This document shows positions 56,589 to 64,000 of a DNA stretch of 64,000 bases, in pieces. The stretch's first letter is position 1; each line of letters begins with the position of its first letter. The notes under the pieces are model-generated. The model searched no databases. It was given only the letters and a program-made list of their open reading frames with translations, and had not been told where the DNA came from. The stretch comes from Chromatiaceae bacterium (lineage in GTDB: Bacteria > Pseudomonadota > Gammaproteobacteria > Chromatiales > Chromatiaceae). The stretch spans positions 1,054,001-1,118,000 of the forward strand of contig JACKMK010000002.1 of assembly GCA_024235395.1 (NCBI GenBank). Direction: 5' to 3'. The translations under genes and the position numbers were made by a program.

Positions 56589-57614
56589 ATGCGATACCTG
56601 GAGCTGTACAGACAGCTACCGAACAAACTGGCACTGATCGCGTTGCTAGTGGCGGCCCCGATGGGAGGTTTCGCGGCAAGTGAGCCCGATGATGGCTTAC
56701 TGACCGAGGATGCGCGGCCACCCGGCGTCGTGCAGTACAGCAAAGAGCAGGCCCCTCTTTATTACGATCCCGTGTCACTGCAACTGGGTCGGGATCTGTA
56801 TGCCAGTCTGCAGAACGCCCGGTCCGCAGCGCGAGATAAGCAACCCGCGCTATTGCGCATCGCGCTGCAAGAGGCAGTCGACGATCTGGCCACGCTGCAG
56901 CTTCCAGAGGAGCAGACCGCACTGTTGGCGCAGTTGCGGATCATTCGAAACGATCTGTCGGACAGCAGAAAGCCACTTGATCACCAGTTGTGGGTTCCGG
57001 TGCAGGTCGACATCGACGAATCGATCAAGGACGCACCAGTCGACGTTCAGCACCAGGTCCGCGCTGCCGTTCAGAGTGGAAAGCAGGCGGCGACGCAGGG
57101 GGACCGTGATCGTGCTAAAGCGCATCTCGACCAAGTGACTTCAACGTTGAGTTATTCGCTGGGTGTGTTTCCACTTCAGCGTATGAGTGCGCTACTCGAT
57201 GCAGCATTGCGCGCAGCATACGCAGATCCGCCGAACTGGGACAGTGTGATTGACTTGGTAAACCATGCCACAGCCGCCATTCGTTGGTACGCGCACGTCC
57301 CGGTGTCCGGTCTGGCCGGTGCCTATTCTGATGTCATCAACGCTCACCGGCTTGCACTCATTGGGAAAGGGTCACTTGTTCAGCAGCAGATTGTCGCTTA
57401 CGTCGGGCGAGCCGTAACCAAACTCTCGAGGTCACCGGAGACCAGGCCATTGGCTCAGGAGGCCGCTGCGTTATCAAGGAAGGCGTCGTCTGGAAAGCCC
57501 GTAGTCGACGATTTGCAACGCTTGCTTGGCGACCTGCGTTCTCAGATCGCATTCGAGCAGACGCGCGCACGAGATCGCTACTGGGAGGAAGTCGGGAAAG
57601 GCGTGATGCCCTGA
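56589..57614 (+). CDS. YfdX-like periplasmic helical protein (paralog 3)
   Basis: 341 aa, signal peptide (LALIALLVAAPMGGFAA). All-helical, with YfdX-like units: LGRDLYASLQNARSAARDKQ, LWVPVQVDIDESIKDAPVD, SGKQAATQGDRDRAKAHLD, LGVFPLQRMSALLDAALRAA followed by DPPNWDSVIDLVNHA. Similar in length and layout to the next gene, so the two are a tandem duplication. GAGGAGG precedes ATG 56589; the longer open frame from 56553 is ignored. Confidence 0.8.
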   Translation: MRYLELYRQLPNKLALIALLVAAPMGGFAASEPDDGLLTEDARPPGVVQYSKEQAPLYYDPVSLQLGRDLYASLQNARSAARDKQPALLRIALQEAVDDLATLQLPEEQTALLAQLRIIRNDLSDSRKPLDHQLWVPVQVDIDESIKDAPVDVQHQVRAAVQSGKQAATQGDRDRAKAHLDQVTSTLSYSLGVFPLQRMSALLDAALRAAYADPPNWDSVIDLVNHATAAIRWYAHVPVSGLAGAYSDVINAHRLALIGKGSLVQQQIVAYVGRAVTKLSRSPETRPLAQEAAALSRKASSGKPVVDDLQRLLGDLRSQIAFEQTRARDRYWEEVGKGVMP

Positions 57615-57744
57615 CGGCCGGGCCACGTTTGCCGAAGCAAACGCCGCGCTGGCTACTTCATCCTATCTACAGAACTTGTTTCGCGCTTGCGCGTCGCTCA
57701 GGTTGGTCGGGGCGAGGCAAGGCGCATCGACTGGAGCTGCTGTC

Positions 57745-58767
57745 ATGAACCGTATTACGAAGAGTCGCTTTACCGCGGTGCTGTTGACGACCGGGCTAGG
57801 CCTCGCTGGAGCCTATGCAGGGGCGACGGATGTGCGAGCGCCCGCATACTACGAGACGCCGCCGCCGGCGCCGGCGCTATCGGTGCCGCCGGCTAAAGAC
57901 TTCGCGTCGAATGCCGGGACGGCAGTGAGCGAGCAAGATGTCGCCGGAGTTAAGACAATCGAGTCTGAGCAACCGGTTGAAGGTATCGATTCGGAGACGC
58001 TGGGCAAGGCGCGTGCGCTGTACAAAAATCTGCTGCTTGCGCTGCGTGCCGCCGAGCAGCACGATAACATCGACATGCGTTTGGGCTTGAACAATGCCAA
58101 CCGTATCGTCGATTCGCTGTACACATCATCCGCGCTGCAGGCGCTGATGCAGCAGTCCGCGATTATTCGCGAAGACCTCAAGCGAAGCGGAAAGACCCTT
58201 GACAAGGGACTTTGGTTACCCCTGCAAGCCGAGTTGGAGACGTTCCGTGTGGCGCTGCCAGTCAAACGCTATCAGGCAACGAAGTCCGCAATCGACAAAG
58301 GGGTTGCAGCCGCACAGGCCGGCGACAAGAGCAAGGTCCGTGCAGCGCTCGATACGATCGAACAGTCCGTGGTGCGGCACTTCACGCTATTGCCACTGGC
58401 CACGATACGCGCTGATCTGCGTGCCGCGGACGATGCCGTCGATCCGGCGCCGCCTTATTGGCCCGGCGTTCACGAGGCGCTGCGTAGTGCGCTTGCATCG
58501 ATTCGGTGGGTCACGACGGTTGGGGCAAATGATTGGATATCGGCATACACGGACGCCGTCAAGGCGATTAAGACGGCGCCGGAAAATCCGGATCAGGCGC
58601 GCGGCTGGTTGCGCTCGGTGGCAGCGCGCCTACAGGGTCTCTCTGGTGCCGGCGATCTGGCCAACACCGCACGCGGGTTGTCGATCAGTGATCCACTTTC
58701 TCCCGATGCGCTCTACGACTTGGTCGACGCTATCGGTGCGCATGTTTCGGCGGCAGGCAGTCCGTGA
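57745..58767 (+). CDS. YfdX-like periplasmic helical protein (paralog 4)
   Basis: 340 aa, signal peptide ending AGAYAGA, then a Pro-rich linker (APAYYETPPPAPALSVPPA). Helical units match paralog 3: ARALYKNLLLALRAAEQHD, KGLWLPLQAELETFRVALPV, IDKGVAAAQAGDKSKVRAAL, LLPLATIRADLRAADDAV then DPAPPYWPGVHEALRSALA. ATG 57745 is chosen for the signal peptide; no strong own promoter is visible, and the 130-base gap contains a GTTTGC/GCAAAC hairpin near 57627. Confidence 0.78.
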   Translation: MNRITKSRFTAVLLTTGLGLAGAYAGATDVRAPAYYETPPPAPALSVPPAKDFASNAGTAVSEQDVAGVKTIESEQPVEGIDSETLGKARALYKNLLLALRAAEQHDNIDMRLGLNNANRIVDSLYTSSALQALMQQSAIIREDLKRSGKTLDKGLWLPLQAELETFRVALPVKRYQATKSAIDKGVAAAQAGDKSKVRAALDTIEQSVVRHFTLLPLATIRADLRAADDAVDPAPPYWPGVHEALRSALASIRWVTTVGANDWISAYTDAVKAIKTAPENPDQARGWLRSVAARLQGLSGAGDLANTARGLSISDPLSPDALYDLVDAIGAHVSAAGSP

Positions 58768-58873
58768 AAAGGTGCACCCGTGTCGATCGCCGGATCAACA
58801 GGGTGGGGCGGTATCAGTGGGGACGATGCACTGTTCTTTCGCGTTGTCGGTCAGCGAGCATCGGGATCGTCCG

Positions 58874-59260
58874 ATGAGTTATTTGCAATTGGCTTACGTC
58901 CATCTGGCCACCGTAGTGCCAGCACTGCTTGTGGGTGCATTCCTGCTGACGAGAGAGAAAGGAGACCCCAAACACCGACATGCGGGTAAAGTATACCTGA
59001 TGCTCATGTTCGCCACCGGGGTCGTGACCCTGTTCATGCCGGCGAAGGTTGGCCCTCAGGTCTTCGGAAAGTTCGGGTGGCTACACGGTCTCAGCCTGCT
59101 GGTATTGTACACAGTACCAGCAGGTTACCTGGCGGCGAGAAATCACTCTGTGGGTAAACACCGGCGGAGCATGATCCTTCTGTATACCGGAGCTGTTGCA
59201 GCTGGGTTGTTTGCACTGGCTCCCGACAGGCTGTTGCATCGTTGGCTGTTTGGCATGTAA
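58874..59260 (+). CDS. DUF2306-like four-helix membrane protein
   Basis: 128 aa with four hydrophobic helices. The pattern LAYVHLATVVPALLVGAFLL, HRHAGKVYLMLMFATGVVTL, FGWLHGLSLLVLYTVPAGYL and HRRSMILLYTGAVAAGLFAL, with His at helix starts, matches DUF2306. Function unknown; histidines could bind heme or metal. Ends 5 bases from the convergent ftsH stop. Confidence 0.78.
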   Translation: MSYLQLAYVHLATVVPALLVGAFLLTREKGDPKHRHAGKVYLMLMFATGVVTLFMPAKVGPQVFGKFGWLHGLSLLVLYTVPAGYLAARNHSVGKHRRSMILLYTGAVAAGLFALAPDRLLHRWLFGM

Positions 59261-59265
59261 ATACA

Positions 59266-61467
59266 TCAAAAAGGTGCAGTAGCCGATTCGTACCGCTGCC
59301 TCGGTTCATCCGGGGTCTCGGGTCTTGGACCCAGCAGCCGCAGCAGGTCATCGTATTCCACCGTCTCTTTCTCCAGCAACGCAGAAGCAAGTCGATCGAG
59401 TCGCTCGCGTGCTGCTTCCAGCAGCCTGCGCACGGCATCGTGGCTTTCGGAGAGCAGGCGTTCGATCTCGGCATCCACGCGCCGCGCTGTATCCTCGCTG
59501 TAGGGCCGCCCCTGACCTAACTCATAACCCAGAAATCGGTCCTCTCCCGAGGATTCGTAGGCCGCCAGCCCCAGTTCGCTCATGCCCCAGGCCGTCACCA
59601 TGCGCCGGGCCAGTCGAGTGGCCTGGATCAGGTCGTTCTCGGCGCCGGTGGTGATCTCGCCGATGGCCGTTTCTTCGGCGGTGCGTCCACCCAGCATCAC
59701 GCGCAGGCGTGCGCCAAGATACTCCCGCGAGAGGTTGTAAAGGTCTTCGGAGGGACGTTGTTCGGTCACACCGAGTGCCATGCCATGTGGCACGATCGTC
59801 ACTTTGTGTACGGGGTCGGCACCGGGGGTCAACCAGGCAACGAGAGCATGGCCGCTCTCGTGGTACGCGATCACGCGACGCGCGGCGGGATCCAGTGCGA
59901 GCGGCCTGATGTCACCCAGTACGATGCGGTCGAGGGCGATTTCGAAGTCTTTACGTGCGATCTCGTCGTGGCCCTCACGCGCGGCGACCAGCGCCGCTTC
60001 GTTGCACAGATTGGCGAGCTGTGCGCCGCTCATGCCCATGGTGATGGCGGCCAATACATCGAGGTCAACGTTGTCGGCCAACGCCAGCGGCTGACTGTGG
60101 ATGCCAAGGATGCCGCGCCGACCAGCAAGGTCGGGCAGACCAACCACGACTTCCCGATCAAACCGTCCGGGACGGCGCAGCGCCGGATCAAGCACGTCGG
60201 GCCGGTTGGTGGCGGCCAGCACAATGACGTTAATGCGGTCGTCGAATCCGTCCATCTCGACCAGGAGCTGATTGAGGGTCTGTTCGCGTTCATCGTTCAC
60301 CTGCCCGAGCCCAGCGCCGCGGCGGCGGCCCACGGCATCGAGTTCGTCCACAAACAGTATCGCCGGTGCGGCTTCCTTGACCTCCTTGAACAGGTTGCGG
60401 ACACGGCTGGCACCGACGCCGACGAACATCTCGACGAACTCCGATCCGCTGATTGAAAAGAATGGCACCTGTGCCTCACCGGCGACCGCGCGTGCAAGCA
60501 AGGTCTTGCCGGTACCTGGCGGACCGGCGAGCAACACGCCACGGGGGATGCGTGCGCCAAGGGAACGGTACCGATCGGGGAATTTCAGGATGGAGACGAT
60601 CTCTTGCAGCTGCCCCTTGGCGGCATCGGCGCCGGCGACATCGGCAAAGGTGACGGCGGGCGCCTGTTCGCGGTTGAAGCGACGTGCTTGCGACTGGCCG
60701 GTGCCGAAGATACTCTGCTGTTGTTTCATGGCGCGCCGACCCATCCACCAGAAGAAACCTACAAGTAGCGCCGTGGGCAGGAGCGTGCCGAGCAGGCCCG
60801 CGAACCAATGCGGCGGCTTGGGCACCGCGACGATTTCGACCGCATTGGTCTCCAGGAGGGGCAGGAGCCGCGGGTCTCCAACGGAACTCGGGAACACTGT
60901 GGTGAAGTCGACCACCTGGGCCTTGGGTACGGCGTCTTTCTCTTTGGCCGGCGTGCTCGTTACGGCGGGTGACGCCTTCTTTGTCTGCACGGCCCCCGAT
61001 TTGTCGGCCTTCGTCGCTGGATTGGCTGTGCCTGGGGACGCTTTGGCAGGTGTCACCGTACTCAACTGACCTGTGTGCCGGTCCCAGTCGCGCGCCCTGC
61101 GCAGTTTGCCGATGATCTCACTGCCCTGGATGCCAACTCGCTCGACGTTGCCGGCTTTGACCTCAGCGACGAAGCTGCTGTACGGCACCTTGGCGACCGT
61201 TGGGGTCTGCTGATTCATGAACATACCCGCCAGATTCCAGCCCACCAGCGCGATCAGCAATGCCCACCAGACGGCCACCGACTGCGGCGCAGGTGGTGGG
61301 TTGCCACCTGGTGACGATCGCCGATCGGTCGCGGGCGATTCGGCGCCACGCGGACCTTTGTCCGTACTCAAGCGCAACCGTGAAATCAGCATCATCGCTG
61401 CGACGACCACCAGCGGGAGCCAAGTAAGCCAAGCGAGGCTCGGATTCCGAAACGCATCGATGTCCAT
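59266..61467 (-). CDS. ftsH: FtsH-family membrane AAA+ zinc metalloprotease (accessory copy)
   Basis: 733 aa. AAA+ module: GPPGTGKT (315-322), Walker B FVDELDA (372-378), second region of homology ATNRPDVLDPALRRPGRFDR. Protease: zinc motif HESGH (536-540) and third ligand Asp in GAENDLIQATRLA. Degrades membrane and misfolded proteins. Unusual N-terminus: three hydrophobic segments (about 11-29, 65-84, 222-242) instead of two, and a periplasmic domain split by an Ala/Lys/Thr/Pro-rich insertion (about 133-183). ATG 61467 has AGGA 8 bases upstream. It resembles the accessory FtsH of stress islands more than the housekeeping one. Confidence 0.93.
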   Translation of the reverse strand: MDIDAFRNPSLAWLTWLPLVVVAAMMLISRLRLSTDKGPRGAESPATDRRSSPGGNPPPAPQSVAVWWALLIALVGWNLAGMFMNQQTPTVAKVPYSSFVAEVKAGNVERVGIQGSEIIGKLRRARDWDRHTGQLSTVTPAKASPGTANPATKADKSGAVQTKKASPAVTSTPAKEKDAVPKAQVVDFTTVFPSSVGDPRLLPLLETNAVEIVAVPKPPHWFAGLLGTLLPTALLVGFFWWMGRRAMKQQQSIFGTGQSQARRFNREQAPAVTFADVAGADAAKGQLQEIVSILKFPDRYRSLGARIPRGVLLAGPPGTGKTLLARAVAGEAQVPFFSISGSEFVEMFVGVGASRVRNLFKEVKEAAPAILFVDELDAVGRRRGAGLGQVNDEREQTLNQLLVEMDGFDDRINVIVLAATNRPDVLDPALRRPGRFDREVVVGLPDLAGRRGILGIHSQPLALADNVDLDVLAAITMGMSGAQLANLCNEAALVAAREGHDEIARKDFEIALDRIVLGDIRPLALDPAARRVIAYHESGHALVAWLTPGADPVHKVTIVPHGMALGVTEQRPSEDLYNLSREYLGARLRVMLGGRTAEETAIGEITTGAENDLIQATRLARRMVTAWGMSELGLAAYESSGEDRFLGYELGQGRPYSEDTARRVDAEIERLLSESHDAVRRLLEAARERLDRLASALLEKETVEYDDLLRLLGPRPETPDEPRQRYESATAPF

Positions 61468-61505
61468 TCGCAGGATCCTGTGTGTGACTGTATGACGATG
61501 ACCCA

Positions 61506-61521
61506 AGCGAATTTTGTGCCG
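61506..61521 (-). promoter_or_regulatory. sigma-54-like promoter for ftsH
   Basis: Minus strand CGGCACAAAATTCGCT: GGCAC at -24, GG-N10-GC, TCGC at -12 (one mismatch from TTGC). Predicted start about 61494, ahead of the AGGA ribosome binding site. Confidence 0.6.
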
Positions 61522-61683
61522 GCTTCCAATGTTCCCGTTAGGTGCGTGCCGACCGGAGGATTCGCGTCGGACGACCCGTGACGATCGAAAGTATTGGTTT
61601 ATTCAAACCAGACCGCGGGTATCATGAACCAGGCGAACGAACGGAAGTGGCCTCAACACGTGGCGACGAATGCGAGATTGTGG

Positions 61684-61699
61684 CGGCACGCAGCTTGCA
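61684..61699 (+). promoter_or_regulatory. sigma-54 promoter for the histidine kinase-regulator operon
   Basis: CGGCACGCAGCTTGCA: GGCACG at -24, exact GG-N10-GC, consensus TTGCA at -12. Predicted start about 61710, roughly 100 bases before GTG 61813. Suggests self-activation by the NtrC-type regulator encoded in the same operon. Confidence 0.75.
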
Positions 61700-61812
61700 A
61701 CGAGCACTGCCTGCGATTCAGGGATTTTGACAGCGGGTTTTCGGTCGAGTAGGCATGCGATGTCGATAAAAGTTCAACTGAAGATTGACGGCGCTCAAGG
61801 GCAGGGCTTGCC

Positions 61813-63303
61813 GTGAGCCCGCCCAACGTTCACCTGTCGTTGGGACGCTTATCCGTTCGACGCATCTTCTGGCTCCCGCTTATCTTCACGGCCGTACTGA
61901 TGTTGGTCGTGTTGGTTGGCTTGGTGGTGATGTCCTGGCGCAGCCTGGATCGACTGGGACCTGTACAGGAACACTTGGCGCACATCGCGCGGATCCAGGA
62001 TGTCGGTTTGACGATGGAGCAAACGCTGCTCAAAGGCCTACGTGGAGCGCGCATCGACCAAACTGAGCTTGAGCAGCTGAGAGAGCAGGTACGTGAGATC
62101 TCGCTGCTGGAAGGCGCGCTGCATCCCGACACCCAGCGACGACTCAACCATATCGTGCAGCGCATCGCGCAAACCAAGCCAGGTTCCGTGGAGATCCTGT
62201 TCGAGACGTTGGCGCAAGTGCGGGCGGTGCTTGCCAATGAGCGCGAGCAGCATGACGGTCTTTTGGTGAGTCTGACCGAGAGTACGCGGGTGGAACTGCG
62301 CTTGGCGGTGTTGTTGCTGGTGGTGCTACCGTTGGGAGGTGGGGCAGCCTTGTTACTGTTGCAGCACCGCTTCGAACAGCCCCTTGCGGATCTGCAGCAC
62401 CTGCTCAACCGTTTGGCTGAGCAGGATTTTCGCCTGGTGCCCGACGACGTGCTGAACCGAAGCGCCAAGCTAGCCAGGCCCGCCTTGCACAGTTTCAACG
62501 GCTTGGTTTCCCGCCTTCAGCAACTGGAGGCCGAACACGAAGACCGTGAACAAACGCTGGAGCGCCGCGTGCGAGAGGCGACTGAGGCGTTGCTTGCGCA
62601 GAGTCGGGAACTGTCGCGTGCCGAGCGCCTTGCCGCGGTCGGTGCGGTATCCGCTGGCCTTGCGCACGAGCTACGCAATCCGTTGGCAGGCATCCAGCTG
62701 GCCTGTTCCAAGATGCACAAGCAGTTGGGTGACGGCGATCAGGCGGCGCGGATGACCTCGGTCATCGTAGAACTCAAACGCATTACCCATCTGCTGACCG
62801 AGCAGGTCGATGCAGCACGTCACGCGCCAGAGCCGTTCGTCAACCTGAGTATCCGCGATACCGTGGACCAGTTACTCGAGCTCATGCGCTACCAAACACC
62901 GCCAAAGATCGCCCTGGAGTCGCGTATTGACGAAGGAATGCAGTGTGTACTACCCGCGGCCGGGCTGCGCCAGGCACTGCTCAATCTGTTGCTTAATGCG
63001 GTGCAGATTCAAGGCGAAGAGGGACGGATCGAAATTGCTGGCGCCAGGCTGGACGGTCAGCTGATCATCGAGATCAGCGACGAGGGGCCAGGATTTCCCG
63101 AGGAGATGCTGCGCGCGGGCATTCGTCCTTTCGCAACGAACCGCGCCGGAGGTACTGGACTCGGGTTGGCCATGGTGCGCCGCTTTGTCCGCGACCTCGA
63201 TGGCGATCTAACACTAGAAAATCGTTCACCACGCGGCGCGCGGGTAACCTTGCGCCTGCCTTGCGGTCCGCCCGCTGAATCGGGAGAAGAATCAAATGCC
63301 TGA
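61813..63303 (+). CDS. membrane sensor histidine kinase
   Basis: 496 aa. TM1 (about 18-41), a roughly 120-residue periplasmic helical sensor, TM2 (about 164-184), HAMP-like linker, coiled coil (EHEDREQTLERRVREATEAL), then the H-box GLAHELRNPLAGI (phospho-His near 285), an N-box-like LRQALLNLLLNAVQI, G-box DEGPGF and GTGLGLAMVRRF. Typical of kinases paired with NtrC-family regulators (NtrB/ZraS/AtoS type). The periplasmic sensor fits detection of envelope stress; the ligand is unknown. Start is GTG 61813; the stop overlaps the regulator start. Confidence 0.93.
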   Translation: MSPPNVHLSLGRLSVRRIFWLPLIFTAVLMLVVLVGLVVMSWRSLDRLGPVQEHLAHIARIQDVGLTMEQTLLKGLRGARIDQTELEQLREQVREISLLEGALHPDTQRRLNHIVQRIAQTKPGSVEILFETLAQVRAVLANEREQHDGLLVSLTESTRVELRLAVLLLVVLPLGGGAALLLLQHRFEQPLADLQHLLNRLAEQDFRLVPDDVLNRSAKLARPALHSFNGLVSRLQQLEAEHEDREQTLERRVREATEALLAQSRELSRAERLAAVGAVSAGLAHELRNPLAGIQLACSKMHKQLGDGDQAARMTSVIVELKRITHLLTEQVDAARHAPEPFVNLSIRDTVDQLLELMRYQTPPKIALESRIDEGMQCVLPAAGLRQALLNLLLNAVQIQGEEGRIEIAGARLDGQLIIEISDEGPGFPEEMLRAGIRPFATNRAGGTGLGLAMVRRFVRDLDGDLTLENRSPRGARVTLRLPCGPPAESGEESNA

Positions 63304-64000
63304 CACTCTGTTGGTTATCGAAGACGAGCCGCTCCTGGGCGCCGAACTGTGCGACGAGTTTTCGGGCAGTGGCTGGGATGCTGTGCACGCAACGGACCTC
63401 AAGCAGGCAGAGCGTTTTCTATTCGAGCAGCACCTGGAACCGCTTGTTGTACTGTCGGACATGAACCTGCCCGATGGCAACGCCCTGGATCTACTTGAAA
63501 AGGTGCGTGCCAAAGGGTTGTTGAGCGAATGGATACTGCTCACCGCCTATGGTGGTGTCCCCGAGTCGGTGCGCGCACTCAAGCTTGGTGCATTTGATTT
63601 CCTGGAAAAGCCCTGTGACCAGGAACGCCTGCAAATTGTCGTGGCAGGTGCTGCACGCAGCGCGCGGGCGCAACGGCGGCTGCAGGATGAAGAGCGTACC
63701 CGAGGCGACCGTTACTCGCCGGATGCCTTCGTCGGCCGTAGCAAGGCGGCACGCGAGGTGAGGGATATGCTCGGCCGGCTGGCCAATGTTCCCTTTTCCG
63801 CGCTGCTGATCACCGGCGAAACTGGGACCGGAAAGGGCCTTGTAGCGCGGATCTTGCATTACGCTGGACCGCGTGCCAGCGGGCCGTTGATCGAAGTCAA
63901 CTGTGCGGCGCTGCCGAGGGAGCTGATGGAGGCTGAGCTGTTCGGACACGAGACTGGCGCCTTTACCGGCGCAAAGGGTCGCCGCCGCGGCCTGATCGAA
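63296..64000 (+). CDS. NtrC-family sigma-54-dependent response regulator (truncated by right edge)
   Basis: 235 residues visible. Receiver domain: acidic pair in VIEDEPLLG, phospho-Asp55 in LSDMNLPDG, and Lys in FLEKPCD. The AAA+ domain begins about residue 142 (FVGRSKAAREVRDMLGR), with Walker A ITGETGTGKG and the sigma-54-contact loop GAFTGA (in ELFGHETGAFTGAKGRR). The remaining AAA+ part and DNA-binding domain lie outside. ATG 63296 overlaps the kinase stop by 8 bases, so the two are translationally coupled. It is the obvious activator of the sigma-54 promoters across this block. Confidence 0.95.
   Translation, partial: MPDTLLVIEDEPLLGAELCDEFSGSGWDAVHATDLKQAERFLFEQHLEPLVVLSDMNLPDGNALDLLEKVRAKGLLSEWILLTAYGGVPESVRALKLGAFDFLEKPCDQERLQIVVAGAARSARAQRRLQDEERTRGDRYSPDAFVGRSKAAREVRDMLGRLANVPFSALLITGETGTGKGLVARILHYAGPRASGPLIEVNCAALPRELMEAELFGHETGAFTGAKGRRRGLIE

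Larger units (their letters stand above)
61468..61812. other. divergent intergenic region ftsH / histidine kinase
   Basis: 345 bases with no credible gene. It contains two divergent sigma-54-type elements: minus strand 61506-61521 for ftsH and plus strand 61684-61699 for the kinase. The 160 bases between them could hold a shared enhancer-protein site; I see no obvious palindrome. Confidence 0.6.

Overview
The window is a dense, GC-rich gammaproteobacterial chromosome segment. Gene content points to a sulfur-oxidising (Chromatiales/Ectothiorhodospiraceae-like) organism: it carries a sulfur oxygenase reductase, an SQR-like flavoprotein, a DsrC-family protein, and two quinol oxidases. The taxonomic assignment is inference from gene content only.

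Layout. Positions 1-7.65 kb look like ordinary core genome: the 5' part of ppc, divergent pgi, tRNA-Asn with a strong terminator, a FimT/GspH pseudopilin, an aspartate-type aminotransferase, divergent uvrB, and tRNA-Val(GAC). From the tRNA-Val 3' end to the right edge, gene content becomes accessory in character: four YfdX-family proteins, a membrane-anchored Hsp20, HdeD, an extra FtsH, DedA, Na+/H+ and K+ transporters, MarC, CorA, an RND pump joined to MprF, an EmrAB-like pump, cytochrome bd and bo oxidases, glucose-6-phosphate dehydrogenase, a GH15 glucoamylase, a GH100 invertase, a transaldolase-PGI fusion, and the sulfur cluster. YfdX, sHSP, HdeD and FtsH together recall the transmissible stress-tolerance / protein-quality-control islands of other proteobacteria. 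No integrase is visible, and the right boundary lies outside the window.

Central observation. Nearly every transcription unit of this accessory block is preceded by a sigma-54 type -24/-12 element (GG-N10-GC; best forms TGGCAC-N5-TTGC), correctly placed between the neighbouring gene and the ribosome binding site. I found twelve: before yfdX1-zwf-dedA-hsp20, cydABX-dsrC-like, the RND-mprF operon, the DUF1269 gene, the SOR-SQR-kup-hdeD operon, emrAB-invertase, yfdX2, ompA, a small ORF-marC-corA, yfdX3-yfdX4, ftsH, and a histidine kinase gene. That kinase is followed by an NtrC-type response regulator (GAFTGA motif present) that runs off the right edge. The simplest reading is that the block is one sigma-54 regulon controlled by its own, probably self-activated, two-component system. 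The cyoABCD operon is the notable exception.

Working model (inference). On an envelope, redox or sulfur stress signal the kinase/regulator pair would switch on three groups of genes: periplasmic and membrane protein protection (YfdX, Hsp20, FtsH, HdeD, OmpA); efflux, lipid and ion homeostasis (RND-MprF, EmrAB, Kup, NhaP, CorA, MarC); and an energy/reductant branch. That branch would be sugar hydrolases feeding Zwf for NADPH, cytochrome bd, and SOR plus SQR handling sulfur and sulfide.
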